DNA of 64,000 nucleotides from assembly GCA_022747635.1 (NCBI GenBank), contig JAKTNV010000009.1, positions 62,800,767 through 62,864,766 on the forward strand. Reading direction: 5' to 3'. Made by a program: the position numbers and the translations under genes. Shown in pieces: positions 1-12,839 of this stretch (positions are counted from its first letter, which is position 1; every line of letters starts with the position of its first letter). The notes under the pieces are model-generated. The model was not told the origin of the DNA. It ran no database searches and saw nothing but the letters and a program-made list of their open reading frames with translations. Origin of the DNA: Hetaerina americana. Taxonomy: Eukaryota > Arthropoda > Insecta > Odonata > Calopterygidae.

Positions 1-1223
1 AGCTCAAAGGTAAAGTGATGGTTTTGAAAATAGCTACCTGTCACGGGGGGAAGGAGTCCCTTAAATTACAAGGAATGTAGTTTTTTCAATATAAAATATA
101 ATAATGATGCTCTTGAAACATCACGGAACCTCAATGATTTAGCGATATAAGTCATGATTTAGAATAATAATTCGTCAACGCTTGTTTAAGTTAACATGCA
201 CGACAATTAAGAAATCTCTCCAATATAAAATAATTTTAAAGTCAATTCCAAAAAGGCTCCGGTCTCGTTTTTGACCTAGAGAAATTTCATTTAGAATGTT
301 ACTTACACAATACTTGGAAACAATTTGCTCCTTATATGCTATTGATTGCAGCTTCTAATTTGTCTTGAAAAAATGTTACCGAAATTTTCAGATGCATTAT
401 TTGCCTTTTGAAAAGATTTTTCTTCGGGTTCCATGCCAATGATTGTCCTATTAAAATAGATTTACTGTTGGTGATGAGGCTATACAAACAAGCAAACTAC
501 CTCACCTATAATTTTTATTTTTAAGTATCATTAATTTTTCTACCCTTATTTCTTTTGGCAACCATCAAATTTTTAGTTCATTTTACTTTTTCTTCAATCT
601 CCTCTCCGAATATACAAGAGTCCTCCTTTCATCATCTTTTAAGTTTTCCACTCTATTTTGTGTGCAGTTCCTGAAGTAGTGCATTATTCTCCATTATTTC
701 GGATGTAAGCACGTTTACCAATTGCTTCATTTCTTTTTTTATGGATAAATGAAAATGTGTAGTACTCCGTATGCTACCTCCTTTAAATTCTTCCTCCTGA
801 TATACTAACGCAATTTTAATCTTAGCAACTTGCTCTGTACAAAGCCGATAAATCATCCATCTGTCCTTGCGGAAAATCTCCGTGCTTCACGATTTATGTG
901 TTCTCCTGATAAAATACTGTCTTTTTATTCTTCTAACGCCGAGATCTTTATGCATCGAATATCTTAATTTACAGCCATTGAGTCTGGATCTGCCGAGGAA
1001 TACTTCTACTTCGTGATACTTCCTTTTAAAGGAAGCCACCGGGTAAAAATTATGCTATCTCTTATAAGATTATTAAATTGACGCAATTACGTTTTCTAAA
1101 AGGTATCAGGATTCCTATGATAATTCATGAGGTTTGGAATCATATGGTCCGAATGTAACTACCTTGTAATGGGCAGTATGCTCCGCTAGCCCTCAGGCAA
1201 ATTCCTACTGATTAAGCTTATAT
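1..1223. other. AT-rich intergenic or intronic DNA, nothing recognised
   Basis: No open frame here resembles a known protein and no repeat family is recognised. The 67-codon minus-strand frame at 653-856 has no visible domain and is the length expected by chance in AT-rich DNA. Confidence 0.5.
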
Positions 1224-1259
1224 AGATTACTAATATATATATATATATATTAGTAATCT
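1224..1259. repeat. 36-bp perfect palindrome with a TA core
   Basis: The arms AGATTACTA and TAGTAATCT flank an alternating TA core, giving a perfect inverted repeat centred near 1241.5. It lies about 20 bp before the 3' end of the minus-strand SINE-1 copy. It may mark a fold-back of the SINE-associated TA tail, or simply be TA expansion inside a short inverted repeat. Confidence 0.8.
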
Positions 1260-1277
1260 TTTACTAATTATATATAC

Positions 1278-1507
1278 AGGTAGTAATCAACCCGAAGGTC
1301 TGTTTGGTAGGTGACGGTAGAGTTCACCCAATACTAAGCCCGACGAACAAGGGTAGTGGGGCTAGTTCCTTTCCCTGTGCTGGTTATGGTTTCCCACGAA
1401 AACCTGGTACCCGAAATATCACATACAGGTGCCTAGAGACCTACCCGGGAATCGAACCTGGGCCCCTCTGGTCAGCAGTCCAACGCTCTACCCCCTGGAC
1501 TACAGTG

Positions 1508-1512
<5 letters not shown>
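1278..1512 (-). mobile_element. SINE-1, tRNA-derived SINE, minus orientation
   Basis: Read on the minus strand, this is a tRNA-like head with an A-box-like TAGTCCAGGGGGTAGAGCG and a B-box-like GGTTCGATTCCCGGG (about 1445-1502 on the plus strand). A tRNA-unrelated body follows and ends in CGACCTTCGGGTTGATTACT. Compared with the other copies, part of the middle (the AAGCTATGTG-to-CTGCAG block and the CGTGTGAAATTC block) is deleted or altered. The same body recurs at least six more times in the window, which establishes it as a dispersed family. It is not a functional tRNA gene because no acceptor stem or T-arm pairing continues past the B box. Confidence 0.85.
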
Positions 1513-1552
<40 letters not shown>

Positions 1553-1610
1553 CACGCACGCGCACGCACACGCGCACGCACTCACACGCACACGCACGCA
1601 CACGCACACA
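1510..1610. repeat. (CA)n microsatellite, interrupted
   Basis: A run of CACACA passes into CGCACG-type variants and directly abuts the tRNA-like head of the SINE-1 copy. It generates the spurious Thr-His and Arg-Thr repeat open frames in this region. Confidence 0.95.
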
Positions 1611-1739
1611 TTTTTCTCTATTCACATTTTTCTCTATCTTTCTCATTTTTCTCTTTTCACATTATTTTCTCAAAAATCTATGGCTTGGGTGTTTGTTATT
1701 GGTTATATTGTTATATCATTCTTAAAAGTCCGATGTAAA

Positions 1740-4290
1740 GGCCAAAGTGCTGTTTTCGGATGAATATGGAATAAATAATAGGAAGTAAACCATTCTGACA
1801 TATACCTGATGCGCCAATTTTTTAATCCATAGCATTTCAATCTGACCGACTCGTTCCAACACAAGATATGTTTTTTAAATTTTGGATACTCTCTTTTGTT
1901 TGAGCAAAAAATATCTAAATTATTTATATTTTATAACAACCTGTTATATCTTTGCTGTAAATGCCATTATATAAAAGATCAAAATCCTCAAATACGTATA
2001 TTTCCTATGCCTATCCACTGCCAACACTATTTCTTCATCACGAAGTCATCCATTAACACTCAAAATTTGATACATTTCTTCCCTATAATTCGCCTCAACA
2101 GCTTCTTTGCAATAAACCGAGTCTTGTCATTCTCAATTTTCCTGCAAAAAAACGTATAAAAGAAATAGATACAGGATACTTGTAACTTGCTTGTTTATTC
2201 CTCCATGGGATCTTATTCCAAGAGCACTCACTACCTTATCCGCAGCGATTTTCGATATTCTTTGTTCCCTAATTACATATTCTTATTATATTCACTGACT
2301 ATGTTCTTCATATTCCCTTTTTACGCATTATCTCAGTGCCGCAGAAACGATAAATCTTAAGCTTACAAATGGGAACTCAATCACTCAGAATGACCCAGTT
2401 GTCAATCTCCATTATCGATATCTTCCAATTTAATTCCTTTTAAAAAAACTTAAAGTCTTCTTCCTATTTCGCACAAATGTCAAATGTATTTTCAGATCAT
2501 TCAAATCATTTAAATGTAATCACTACATTCATCTGTTAGCCGACTTTCATCGTTGACCAATCATCGAATATAAATGACTGTAATCAGGTATACAATTAGA
2601 AATAATAGCACGGTTTCAGCAAATATATCACTCTAACAAATATATTTTTTCATCATCCCTAATTATGTGATGAGTCTTAGTAATGGTAAGTAAGAATGTT
2701 GATTGTTGAAGTGCTCATGGAAAATTCCTTCCCTTGATAAAAAATCTCTAAAAGTGGACACATATTGGAACCACTTTCAAGGTCATTTTGGCACATTGTG
2801 AATTAAATGTACAAAAAGATCTGAAAAATTAAATGCGAATATTTTTCAAGAAATCCTTTCAGAACCTTTCATAGACAATAATTTTAAATTAAGAATAATG
2901 AGAGGATTAGCAGTAGAGAGACGTGTTGAAGTGCCATTTGTGGCGACCACAGGAAGTTAAGTAAGACCCTAATTTCTGATTTTCCATCAGAAATAACTGA
3001 ATATTTTTCAGCTAAGGTAGACATTTAGAAACTTTTTCAAGGAAAATACGAACGGGTTACGTGTATTTTTTTTACAAAATATCGTGATCATTTCCTGTCC
3101 AATAGAAATGGTTAGTAAAGGAGCAAAGCTGTAACTTATTTGAGTATTATTCATTCTTGGTATAGAAGAATTATTTCGAGGAAAATTTTGCTCATTGTTT
3201 TTTTTTACATCATGAGCTCATTATGTTTTTTTTTACATAATGCAATGGAGTTCATATTAAATGAAAAGTCGGGGGGCCAGTAATATCAGTCCAAGAAATT
3301 TGCTTACAGAACAGTAACTCGTACTCAATAAAATTAGACAAAATACTTTTTATAGTTCATTGCTTGAAATAAGCAACATAGCTGAGTTGTTTGGGGTCAA
3401 ATGAACAGGCAGCAATTGCTGAAATGGCAACGACAAACAACATATGCTGACATGTTTAATAACTGTAAAATGAAACACAATGATGGAATTTTCCTATGAA
3501 AGTTTGAGTCAATCGCAAAATAAAAGACGACTGAAGGTTTAAAATTTTTTTTTCTGAAAATATATATTTATTGGGAAATTCAATAATTAAAAACGCCATA
3601 AATTCGTTACATGGGTAAAGCCTAGCCTTGGTCCCGTTGTGGAAGTACGCACTGTGAAAAGTAATACCTTTCCAATCCTTGGCTTTCAGTTATTTTGTGC
3701 CATGATTTTTTACAATAAAATTTAGCCAAATATTCTTTTCATAGTTACATCTTTAGTATATCACTTCCACAATGTGTTTCATTGCATCTAGTATCACGCT
3801 CCTAGACACCACGTAGAAATATTTTTACCTTTGTAAAATCTGCTTCAACCTACTTGGGCCGGGATTCTTTTCTTTACCATGCAAAATCGATCCCATTATC
3901 ATCTGAATAGTCTAAAAGAATTAAAAAATAATGTTAGCTCGCTAAATATTTCATTCACATTGAAGCCCCGTTGGAAATATTTAATGTATTATTTCTTTAA
4001 ATTCCATGATTATTATTTGATTACTGAGACTCGGGGCTCCTGGTTGCCAGGGGTGGCTCATCTTACTGCTCTTGCATCACTTGCTTAATGGCCAATAATG
4101 CTAATGATGAATAAAATTATACTTTTATGTCACTAACCTGCATACCCATGAAACGTCTTCTTTGCAATCATTTTTTATTAGAATAATATTAACATTATTT
4201 GTTTTTTAATTATCATGTTTGCCTCTGATCAACTTCTAGATAACACTACTATATATATGTGTATAAAAATATATATATACATATATACAC
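1740..4290. other. AT-rich DNA, nothing recognised
   Basis: About 2.5 kb without a recognisable gene. There are homopolymer T runs and a locally duplicated T-run motif at about 3195-3242 (two copies of ATTATG/CATTG plus nine or ten T plus ACAT). No protein similarity is visible in any frame. Confidence 0.5.
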
Positions 4291-4292
4291 AC

Positions 4293-4568
4293 ATCGCGAT
4301 AGCCCAGGGGATAGAGCGTTTCACTGCCGACCGGAGGGTCCCGGGTTCGATGCCCGGGCAAGGCACTCTGGACACCTGCAGCTCCACCCAAGCTATGTGA
4401 TTTTTCGGGTAACAGGTCTTCCTGGGAAACCATAACCGTCACAGGGAAAGGAACTGGCCCCCCTACCCTGATGTGTGAATTTCACACGCCGTCGGGCTTA
4501 GTACTGGGTGAACTCTGCCATCACCTACCAAACCGACCTTCGGGTTGATTATTGTGTTAATGGTTTAT
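4293..4568 (+). mobile_element. SINE-1, near full-length copy
   Basis: Full architecture of the family: an A-box-like TAGCCCAGGGGATAGAGCG at 4300-4318, a B box GGGTTCGATGCC at about 4343-4354, and the conserved body (AGCTATGTGATTTTTCGGG, CCATAACCG, GGAAAGGAACTGGC, CCGTCGGGCTTAG). The terminal block is CGACCTTCGGGTTGATTA. It is preceded by a short TA-rich tract. Copies like this are transcribed by RNA polymerase III from the internal A and B boxes and mobilised by a partner LINE; that is family knowledge, and activity of this copy is not shown. Confidence 0.9.
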
Positions 4569-4984
4569 ATTCGCACACATATGTATATCATATATCTAAA
4601 TATACATATGTATATATCTATGTGTGGGTGTGTATGTGTGCACACATAAACACAACAACTTTTTTACCTAATCCACCCGATTTCAACGCCCCAGTATACT
4701 GACGGGCATTAAAGAGAAAAATACTTTTATTAATCACAGCGGATAATAAATTGCCCCGCGAAAAAAAGGAATGAAGAAATAAATTAAATACTTTGCGACA
4801 CACCTATGTTTCCGGATCTGAATACTAGAACAAAAGGCTAAACGGTAATCATCCAAAAATAGATCGGGCCGCTTCAGCCGAGCCCTCCTTTTTCTGTAGA
4901 TTCTGTCGCGGGAAGTCGTAATGAATACGATCGCGTAATCGTTCACGCCCTCGAGTTTAATTTCTGCTACCGAATAGCCCAGGG

Positions 4985-5870
4985 GTGGTTGGCGAAGGGG
5001 AGAGGAAAAGGGTTTGGGGGAAGGAGGGGAATGACAAGAGGCGGGGGGAAATGGGTGCTCTCCTCCCCCCTCCAAAGAGTATTGAGCGATATGTCAACGT
5101 CGTGTGGGAGTAGGGGGTGTGTGGAGGAGGCTGGTCGGCGGAAGTTGGCAACTGAGGAGAGGGAGAAGGGGCGTAGGGAGCGGGGCAGGGGGAGGGTGGG
5201 GATTTGAAGGGAGTGAGGGCAAGTGGAGGTTCGAAGGGTTCTTGGTTGGGGTGGGGGAGAGAGAGAGAGAGACGTAAATGCAGAATGAAGAGTTCCTGGG
5301 ATTTGAGCATGAGAATGGGGCTGAGAGGGTTGAAGGGCGGGCGAGAGAGAAGGGCGGAAGGACGGAAAGGGCGCGAGGGCGTATGTCGGAGGACGCTGGG
5401 ACGACCTGAATAATAAAGGTGGGAAAGGGGGTCTTAAAGGATGTTGCGACGGGGGAAGGACGAAATGAAGGGAGGTTAATGGGTATATGGGCGAGTGGGC
5501 GGGGCGAGAGGAGGGGGTCGAAGAGAGGTAGGCATCTCCAAGAGTTTTGAGAGCCATCATGGAAACCACAAAACGACACTGGTAATTAGGAAAAGAAGGG
5601 TTATATAGGGAAAAGGGAAAGGGGGTTAAAGAGGGCGCCTCTGAGCCGACGTAGCGGACTACTCGGGGAGGAGATGCGAGAGTTCTGAGACGCTGAGTGT
5701 AGGAGAGGGCCACTCCAGCCAGCCAGAGAGAGAGAAAGAGGTAGGGAGGGAGAGAGGAGGGAAGGGGAAAGAGAAAAAAGACTCCCGACGCTTAAAAAGA
5801 AGCCGTCTCATCTTAATAAAAAGGCAAAGGGCGAGAGGAGGAGGGAAAGAGAAGGGTTTCCCTTCTCTCC
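4985..5870. other. GC-rich polypurine island (purines on + strand)
   Basis: The plus strand is almost entirely G and A for hundreds of bases, with GAGA-type simple repeats at about 5256-5271 and 5725-5740. The surrounding DNA is AT-rich. Long minus-strand frames (up to 248 codons, rich in Pro, Ser and Leu) arise only because polypyrimidine lacks stop codons; they carry no domain. The island may be a regulatory or unusual-structure region. Confidence 0.7.
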
Positions 5871-6770
5871 CTTTCTCCCGGTGCTCAGCTAAAAGGAGGA
5901 AGGGTAAATCTCACCTTCTTTTCCCTCCCACTTCTTCTCCTCACTTCAACTATCTCTACTTTCTTTTCATCCGGCTCCTTTCCAAGGTTCTCATTACTCC
6001 GCCAATCCTCGCAGCCAAAGATTCTCCCCTCTCCGTATCCCTGCCGTTTATGTGTACCCCGACCATTCCCTTCCACTCCCCTCCTGCCCCCTTCGGATAA
6101 TTGCCCCATTTTTCCCATTCCCAGCCCGATAATGGGCTCTCCTCCTCTCACCCCTCGATGGATTACTGTTTTATTCCGCTCATGTGAATCATAAATTCAA
6201 ATAAGGCCTCCGCCTGCACCGCGGGATGCAGCCGGATTGCTTGGGTTTTTAGGGATATGTACGAAAGAAATAACCGCAGGAGCTAATATTTTTTTCCGAG
6301 TAATTTTTCCCTTGCCTTAAATTTTCCCAGGCTTCCTCCCACAGTTATTTTTTTCATCCCTTCACCGATGAACTGTAACTCTAGTTCTGCGCTTGTGGTC
6401 TCCGTCTTCCTCTTACCTCCCACCCATTCTCTCTCACGCTGGGCAAATAAACGTTAATTAAGACCGCATCCGTTCCAAGTGGTTCTCCTTCATCTCCGCG
6501 GGGAATCTTAAAGCAAATGTGCACGCATGCGTGCGCGGGCGCAAGTGAATTCGATGGCGAAGCAAACAGTCCTCGCTCCTGGTTTAATTTAGAAAGGCGT
6601 ACCTTGAAATGAAGCGAGGCTGCATTCGAGTAACCAAAGAAATATGAGTCAGCCGGCTCGCTGAAGAATTCATTTCCACAGATGTCATGACAAAGTGAAC
6701 AATAAAGTTTCCAGTGATTAATCAAAGCGAACAATAACCTCATCAGCTAAACAGATATTAATTTTTTTAA
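5871..6770. promoter_or_regulatory. GC-richer block, polypyrimidine then mixed CpG-containing DNA; candidate regulatory sequence
   Basis: At about 5880-6150 the purine bias switches strand and the plus strand becomes C/T-rich. From 6160 to 6700 the sequence is of ordinary complexity, with many CpGs and little repeat character (for example CACCGCGGGATGCAGCCGG near 6218). It stands out from the flanking AT-rich DNA and could be a conserved non-coding element or promoter-proximal DNA. No start site, TATA box or exon can be assigned, so the regulatory label is an inference. Confidence 0.3.
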
Positions 6771-6999
6771 TTCCAAGGCAATAAAATCCTCAGGGATGAC
6801 GACAATTCTGAGAAAACGATAAGATTCATATTGCCTGGTTTGGATTATTTAAAAGTATATTCTATGGATGCAATCTGTAAGCTGTGATATGCTGATCCAT
6901 ACAGAGAAATATGTAAATTATAGCTTCGGGCGAGATTTCTCAAAAAAATTCCTTCGGTCAATTTCATAAGGACTACGGTTAAAGAACGAGGGCTTTAAT

Positions 7000-7210
7000 C
7001 AATAGAATGCATGGATTGGTGAAACAATCCAGCACGATTCAAGCGAATATCAAAGTGAATGGTAAAAGTCACACAGGACGACCCCGCAAGACATTTATAA
7101 AACAGTCATAGGAAAACATGAAAGGGAAGAAATATCAATGCAAGAACGGATGCTTAGGTAGAAGAATTGAACGCGGAGGTACATCAAATCAATTGTAGGA
7201 TTTTTTATTC
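7000..7210 (+). pseudogene. 3' end fragment of a non-LTR retrotransposon (endonuclease/RT type), degraded
   Basis: Translating with frame changes gives TGRPRKTFIKQ followed by a region resembling the extreme C-terminal tail of RTE-like insect LINE proteins (a GRPR-type basic patch, then a variable segment, then an R-R-x-ASNQ-like end). There are in-frame stops after KQS and elsewhere. Only the 3' end is present, as expected for 5' truncation during target-primed reverse transcription. The assignment rests on a short match. Confidence 0.45.
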
Positions 7211-10200
7211 CTGGCATCGACGAATATTTTGCGCTATTGACTAATAATTTTATTCCCACGTTATTATAGCCATCTGGTCTTTTAAAACTATGTGGCTCAG
7301 TTTCCCCATGAACAATAAATCCGTGATTAAAGAAATATAAATTAACAGAAAAAATCCCGAAGGTTGCAGTGGTTATTACTTTCTATACGTGTCGTTGGCG
7401 CTTTATGTTTTTTTTCCATTACGTGTCAGGAAATTGAGCATGAAACGAAGGTTTGTCGATAAGTATTTAATTAAAAGCCCTGAAACGCAGATATATAAAA
7501 CCACTTAAGGTCTTGTGGTTATAACGGGCCATAAAAGCAGATGCTGTGAAGCTGTAAAATTTGGCGGAGATAACATCATGATAAGATTACGTACCTAATG
7601 CTTGTGCATTTAATTATCCTTGACGGAAATAGGTTGATAGAGGGGTTTATTTCCATTATCCGGTCTTAAAGGAAAGGCATTAATAAATACAACGCATTAC
7701 ATTTAATATTTCTCCGAAAAGCCTAACATTTGCCATGGTTTTTTTGTGGTGACGAAGAGTTTCATATTTAGACATTAAAATCGACATTTTCATTCATCAC
7801 AGTTGGTAGGCAATTCTTTGAGACAACTTTCAACCCGACTCATATAATGGGTTAACTTTATTCGATTTCATGTATTCCATTGCCGATTTGATATATTCAC
7901 CTCAAAGTATTTACAGATATTACAATTATTAACCTGCACTATGTAGTTTATTCAATTTTGGTAACTTCCCACGATTTCCTTCAGCAAACTATCTTTTCTC
8001 AAAATAATTACAAATATATTATCCTTATGCCTTTACTGTTTTTTCGTTTTTTACTTTTTCTTCAAGTTTCATTCATTGACCTCCTTCTTAGAATCTTCCA
8101 TTTCATATTAGCCACTCTGCCATAACTCAGAATTTTATTTAATTCTTTCCTTCTTCTCTTCTCTGTTTTTACTGTTAATAACTAGCAATATTTCAACGGC
8201 ATTTTTGATTCATATGGATTGAACTGAGACTGCTTCTGGTTAGTTCGGAGTTTCTTTTCTGTTATTTTATTTTAACAAAGGAAACTCATTTACAAGTAAT
8301 TTTCTGATGAATAAATCCTTGTTGCGTTCAGAAATAATTGTGCCTTGAAAACCAATAAACAGTTCCAGTTGTGCTGTTAACTACGACATTTTATATTTTT
8401 GTTGCTTTTGTGCTTCTTCCTCCAACTATTATTCTTTTTTTTTAACTCCAAGTTGCAAAAAACACCTCATTCAAACGAAATAGCGCATTTTTGCATCCTT
8501 CGTATTTATCTATCATTACAACTATTTTGACTGGTAAGTTAATGCGGTGATCTTATTTCCACGAATACAGATTCCTAAAGGGTTATTTTTGGTTTTGTAT
8601 AAATTTCGGTTCAAATAATAAAAATCATTGAAAAAGTTACACGTTTTTACTCTTCATTCCATGTCTGAATCCTAGGTGTTTCCAAAATTATACAGAGTCA
8701 CAAGATTTTAACAGAGCCTATGTATTTGAGTTTCGGAGGATCTCCTAAAAAACCGCTGTTTATTCCCATTGACATAATTGCAGCTTTCCACATCCACACA
8801 ACCGAGATGAGTATGGTGGTCCTTTTCCCACATTTCCCTCCTTTTTCTAAGAAAATTCAAAGAGAAAATAAGTTTTAAATGGGTACAAAATTTATAAGAA
8901 TATTTAAATAGGGTTCATTTGAAATTTTGATAGCATATTAAAATTGCTGTCGTTAGATATTCTACTATTAGAAAAAAAAAACATTTTTTATGATAACATC
9001 CATTGGAATAAGAACCTTATAAATGCACCCTCAGGAATTTTTTCACTTCTCCTTCAGTTGACCCCAATATTTTCCTCTTAAGGAGGTACAACTACGTAAA
9101 ATTACCATGGCTACAGAATTTTTCAAAATAATTAATATTGTAATAGTATTATAATTATTTTATATTTCCCTTTATTTTCTCAACTATCAACATAAATAAA
9201 TATCCTCCACTAAATTTTCCTCCTTGGCCTTCTTAGAAATCGCATTAAAATCTCCCAACAGAAAATTTTCCTATGGATAAATTTCATTATTTATCACCCG
9301 TTGTTCATACGGGTTCATTCCTGTAGGAGGTCTGCAATGAAGACTAGTCTCAATTGTATTTTTTTACTGTTATAAATTCCATTTTTTGCCCATAAAATAC
9401 ATATTGAAAATAGTTGATGACATGATGAACATACGAAATTATATTGTTCCCAATTAAATTGAAGAAATACTATTTTGAAATATTTTTTCAAAATAACAAT
9501 GATATGAGTATCGATATACTGATCGCTTTGTTCTCCATATTCACTTCACAAGGTTTCGCTGCCTGATTGACGGGTGGAAGTAATTTCGACCATCGCCAAC
9601 GTCTTCGTAGTCTTTTGATATTACAAATCAAATGAAATACCTTTGCACTCCGAGTGCCTCCCCTTTTTAACCATAATGGCTCGTTGGTTGAGTATTTTTA
9701 CTCACTTACGAGTTCCTGTCTCGCAGCCAGCCTAACAGTGTCACGAGTTACATCTACCTTTCACAAACTTTCTTGACGCAGTAGTTATAGTCAAGCATTG
9801 CCGTAAGAAATCAAACTTCTAAGTTAGATATATTTCATAAAAAAATAAAGGTATTAAATTTGATTTTTCTTCCATCAAAGGAGCAATGAAGTCTGAATTT
9901 TCAGACTTATAACCGAGATCATACTTAAATTTTGAATACTTGCCATCAAATTCTTAATATGAGACAATTTTCCTCTTTAGTACCAACGTCTCATCATTAC
10001 TGAGAAGCAAATCGGTAATTACAGTGTTCTTCCAGCCAATTGAAAACGTAAGGATGCCAAGCAATTGCCTTTAGTCCTGAGAGAAAGCAAAAATTGAAGA
10101 CATGCTGTGAAATAAAAAGTCCGCGTTATCCTACAATGGTGGACGTTTACCGGAGTCATTCTTTAGGATATGAGGCAGTTGTGAGAGGCCAGTGGAATCG

Positions 10201-11224
10201 CCTTAATGGCCTCACTACAATCCCTTCTTGAATGCCTTCCTTAAAGGTTGGTGCCACAGCAGTGCTATATCCATTGTCCTAAGTGCTCAGAGAAACCACT
10301 AAAGTACAGTATGGTTAAGATGTCTCTACTTATTTTTCTGCGCGGTCTAGTGAAAGGAACTTTCGAAATTTCGAGTCGGGTGAGATGAAGTTCCGCCCTT
10401 TCGCTGGCAGGAGCTCCGCTTTTATTTCAATGCAATTTTACCTTTGAATTTCGGTGGTTTTAAGTTTCAACTCAGAACTGAAGAGCAAATTCTAGCTTTC
10501 CTCTTGCGTAAACGTGTAAAATAAAACCAAAAAATATTTTTATCGCTGGATTTAGGAGTAGTACCAATTTGTATTTAAATGCAGTAGCGCTTCTAAGTCA
10601 CACTTGGTGCATTAGCCTCTTAAGGTCAATCAGGCAGATATACATAAGGATTACAATATTGTAATAAACGGTCGAGCCTAGTGTTCTGGTTCCCAGAATC
10701 AATAATGGATCAGCACAAACTCTGTCACTAAGGACAACGATTGAAAATAAAGATCTATTGTAATAGCAAACATTTATTTATTATAGAATATGAGCAATTT
10801 CAAGAATCACTACTTTACTCATATCAATTAGGTGATATTCAAAAGGGCGAGTTCTCTAATTTTATTTTGGGAGAGTTTTCTCTTTCGCTTTGTTTGGGAA
10901 TTCTCATTTCCAAAAAACTCCCAAAATGAATTACTAATCGATATGTAATTTCTTGTCACGTTAGTTAAAAATGTCATCATTATACATTCGAATGAGTCGG
11001 TAATATTTATGTATTTTTGACGGTAATGTAACTGTTTGATGAATAATTTCTATTCATCGGATAGAAGGTGAGGTTGGCCCATGTCCTAGCATAAAGAGAT
11101 GTGTTTCCCATATAATATCCAGAGCCTTATTCCTAACACCGATAGCATTGCCATCGAGACTATAGTCTCTACATTTGGATACTTAAAAATTCACATGTAG
11201 TCAAACTTTTGACTCTTACGATAT
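7211..11224. other. AT-rich DNA, nothing recognised
   Basis: Four kilobases with no recognisable gene or named repeat. A somewhat GC-richer, more complex patch lies at about 10130-10450 and could be conserved non-coding DNA. The 62-codon frame at 10741-10929 has no visible domain. Confidence 0.45.
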
Positions 11225-11595
11225 TGGTAGCAGAGGAAAAAGACTGAATATGATGAAAATGTGTCGCTGTAGAAGAATGTCGGCAATGAAATGGTTAGAA
11301 AACAGAAATGAATGAAGAAAAACTTCGAAGTGAGAGAGGAGTGGAGCTTATGAACCGCACTTACAAGAAGGATAGAAATTGATTGGACACATCCTGAGGC
11401 GGGACAGATTACTAAAGACTATTACTGAAGGAAACATGGAAGGGAAGAAAGGCCAATGATGAATTGCGAAAAGAATTCAATGGAACATGCCGGTTCAATG
11501 TGAGCATGAAGAGATTGGCAGGGATGAAATAATTTGAAAATCTGCCGCAAACCAAACCTCGGATTGATAACTAATGATGATAATGATGATAGAGA
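11225..11595 (+). pseudogene. 3' fragment of an RTE-like non-LTR retrotransposon with a (GAT)n tail
   Basis: Frames on the plus strand give pieces matching the C-terminal, post-RT region of insect endonuclease-reverse transcriptases: RRMSAMKW (for the usual RRMLKIKW), then DWTHPEAG or, frame-shifted, a GHILRRD-like piece, then the EGNMEGKK block. The fragment ends near a TGATGATAATGATGAT run at about 11574-11592. A simple GAT-type tail is typical of RTE-clade LINE 3' ends. Many stops and frame changes mean it is dead. It has the same family character as the longer copy at 14.1-15.7 kb. Confidence 0.6.
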
Positions 11596-11599
11596 AATA

Positions 11600-12640
11600 G
11601 TTTCCTGAGGCTGAGGACCATGGGTAATAACTGCACCAAAGAAAATTATATAAATGGTCAAATGAATATCATGCTACAGGATAAGGATGAAAATAAAATA
11701 CATGGACACAATAATATAGGAATAAGCCATTCGAAGTTCTGAGTAAGAGAAAAATAATTGGAAGATTCTGCTAAGAAATAGGAATTGGTAAGAAACAGAG
11801 TAATATTAAATGGAAACAATTTATGGTATATCAATATTGACAAATAGTTGAAGGAACTCTGATATGGGAAGACTGCGGAAGAAGGCAAAATATGAATTAA
11901 CGAAAGCATAATTTGTGAAAACAGTAAAAAACGCAATAGCTTGGAAAAATGAATACATTGGAAGAGATCTGGATATTGCCAAAGAATTTCTGAGAAATCG
12001 ACACAGTTGCTTGCAAGCCGCTGCGATAATATACTGCAGTTTTTTGGGCATTGAGAAATGTTAAAAGAATCCGTAAAGGGGAGATTTGAATTACTCTGTT
12101 TATATCCCCGCTCTTTGTTCTATGTGAATGGTGGGAGGATGCAACAATTTATTTAATCCAACATTTGGACAGGCTCTCTGCCCTTTGGTAGTAATGAACA
12201 GAACCAGACATTAGGTAATATTAAATCAATGATTAAAACATTTTTGGAATGAGTAGCAAGACTAGCCAAACTTTGAAGCGGTTCAAGTAACGTTAAATAG
12301 TATTTCTTTTTATTATATGTCACAGGAACATTTTTTTAGGCCTCATTTCATAAATGTCTTTACGTGAAACCGACAACACGGAGGTACTGTAAATAGCTAA
12401 TGATACTAATTTAAAATTATGAATAATGTGAGGTCTATTCCGCCAATTTCTCTTCTTATTTTATTATAATTATCTCAACTTGTCTTGCAAAATAAAACAT
12501 AAAGTAAATGTCCATAAACTTATGCTATGCGTCACGATATTTTTTGATAAAAATAAATGCTTAATATTATAGTAATATATAATGTATATGGGGCACGTCT
12601 AGCATGCAAAGAGGTCTATCAGACAATGTAAGTGGTTGGT
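11600..12640. other. AT-rich DNA, possibly old retroelement debris
   Basis: Purine-rich on the plus strand. Short stop-interrupted frames at about 11850-12010 give lysine-rich peptides (for example MGRLRKKAKYELTKA) that I cannot match confidently to a family. No gene is called. Confidence 0.35.
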
Positions 12641-12839
12641 TTCATGGAGCCATGTAGATGTGGACACAAAAAAACACTAGTGCGGGTAGTGTGACATTAA
12701 AAAATACCTCTGACGTAATGGTTCCTAAAACATGAGTTTTCCAATCCAATAACAGGATTGATGAGAGGCATAGGAGGCGATCACATATGTCATTGATAGA
12801 ATATGTGGTCGTGTACTTTCCATTCATGATAGTACTTAG

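Noticed and set aside
1304..1738. 144-codon frame with Thr-His repeats
   Set aside because: It runs through a SINE-1 copy and a (CA)n microsatellite; the repeat translation is not a protein.
4293..4370. tRNA gene suggested by A and B boxes
   Set aside because: The same head is followed by the same non-tRNA body at several other loci, and no acceptor-stem pairing closes it; it is a SINE.
4967..5713. 248-codon minus-strand open frame, the second longest frame in the window
   Set aside because: It lies wholly on the stop-poor pyrimidine strand of a polypurine island. It is low complexity (Pro, Ser, Leu), has overlapping long frames in other registers, and no domain.
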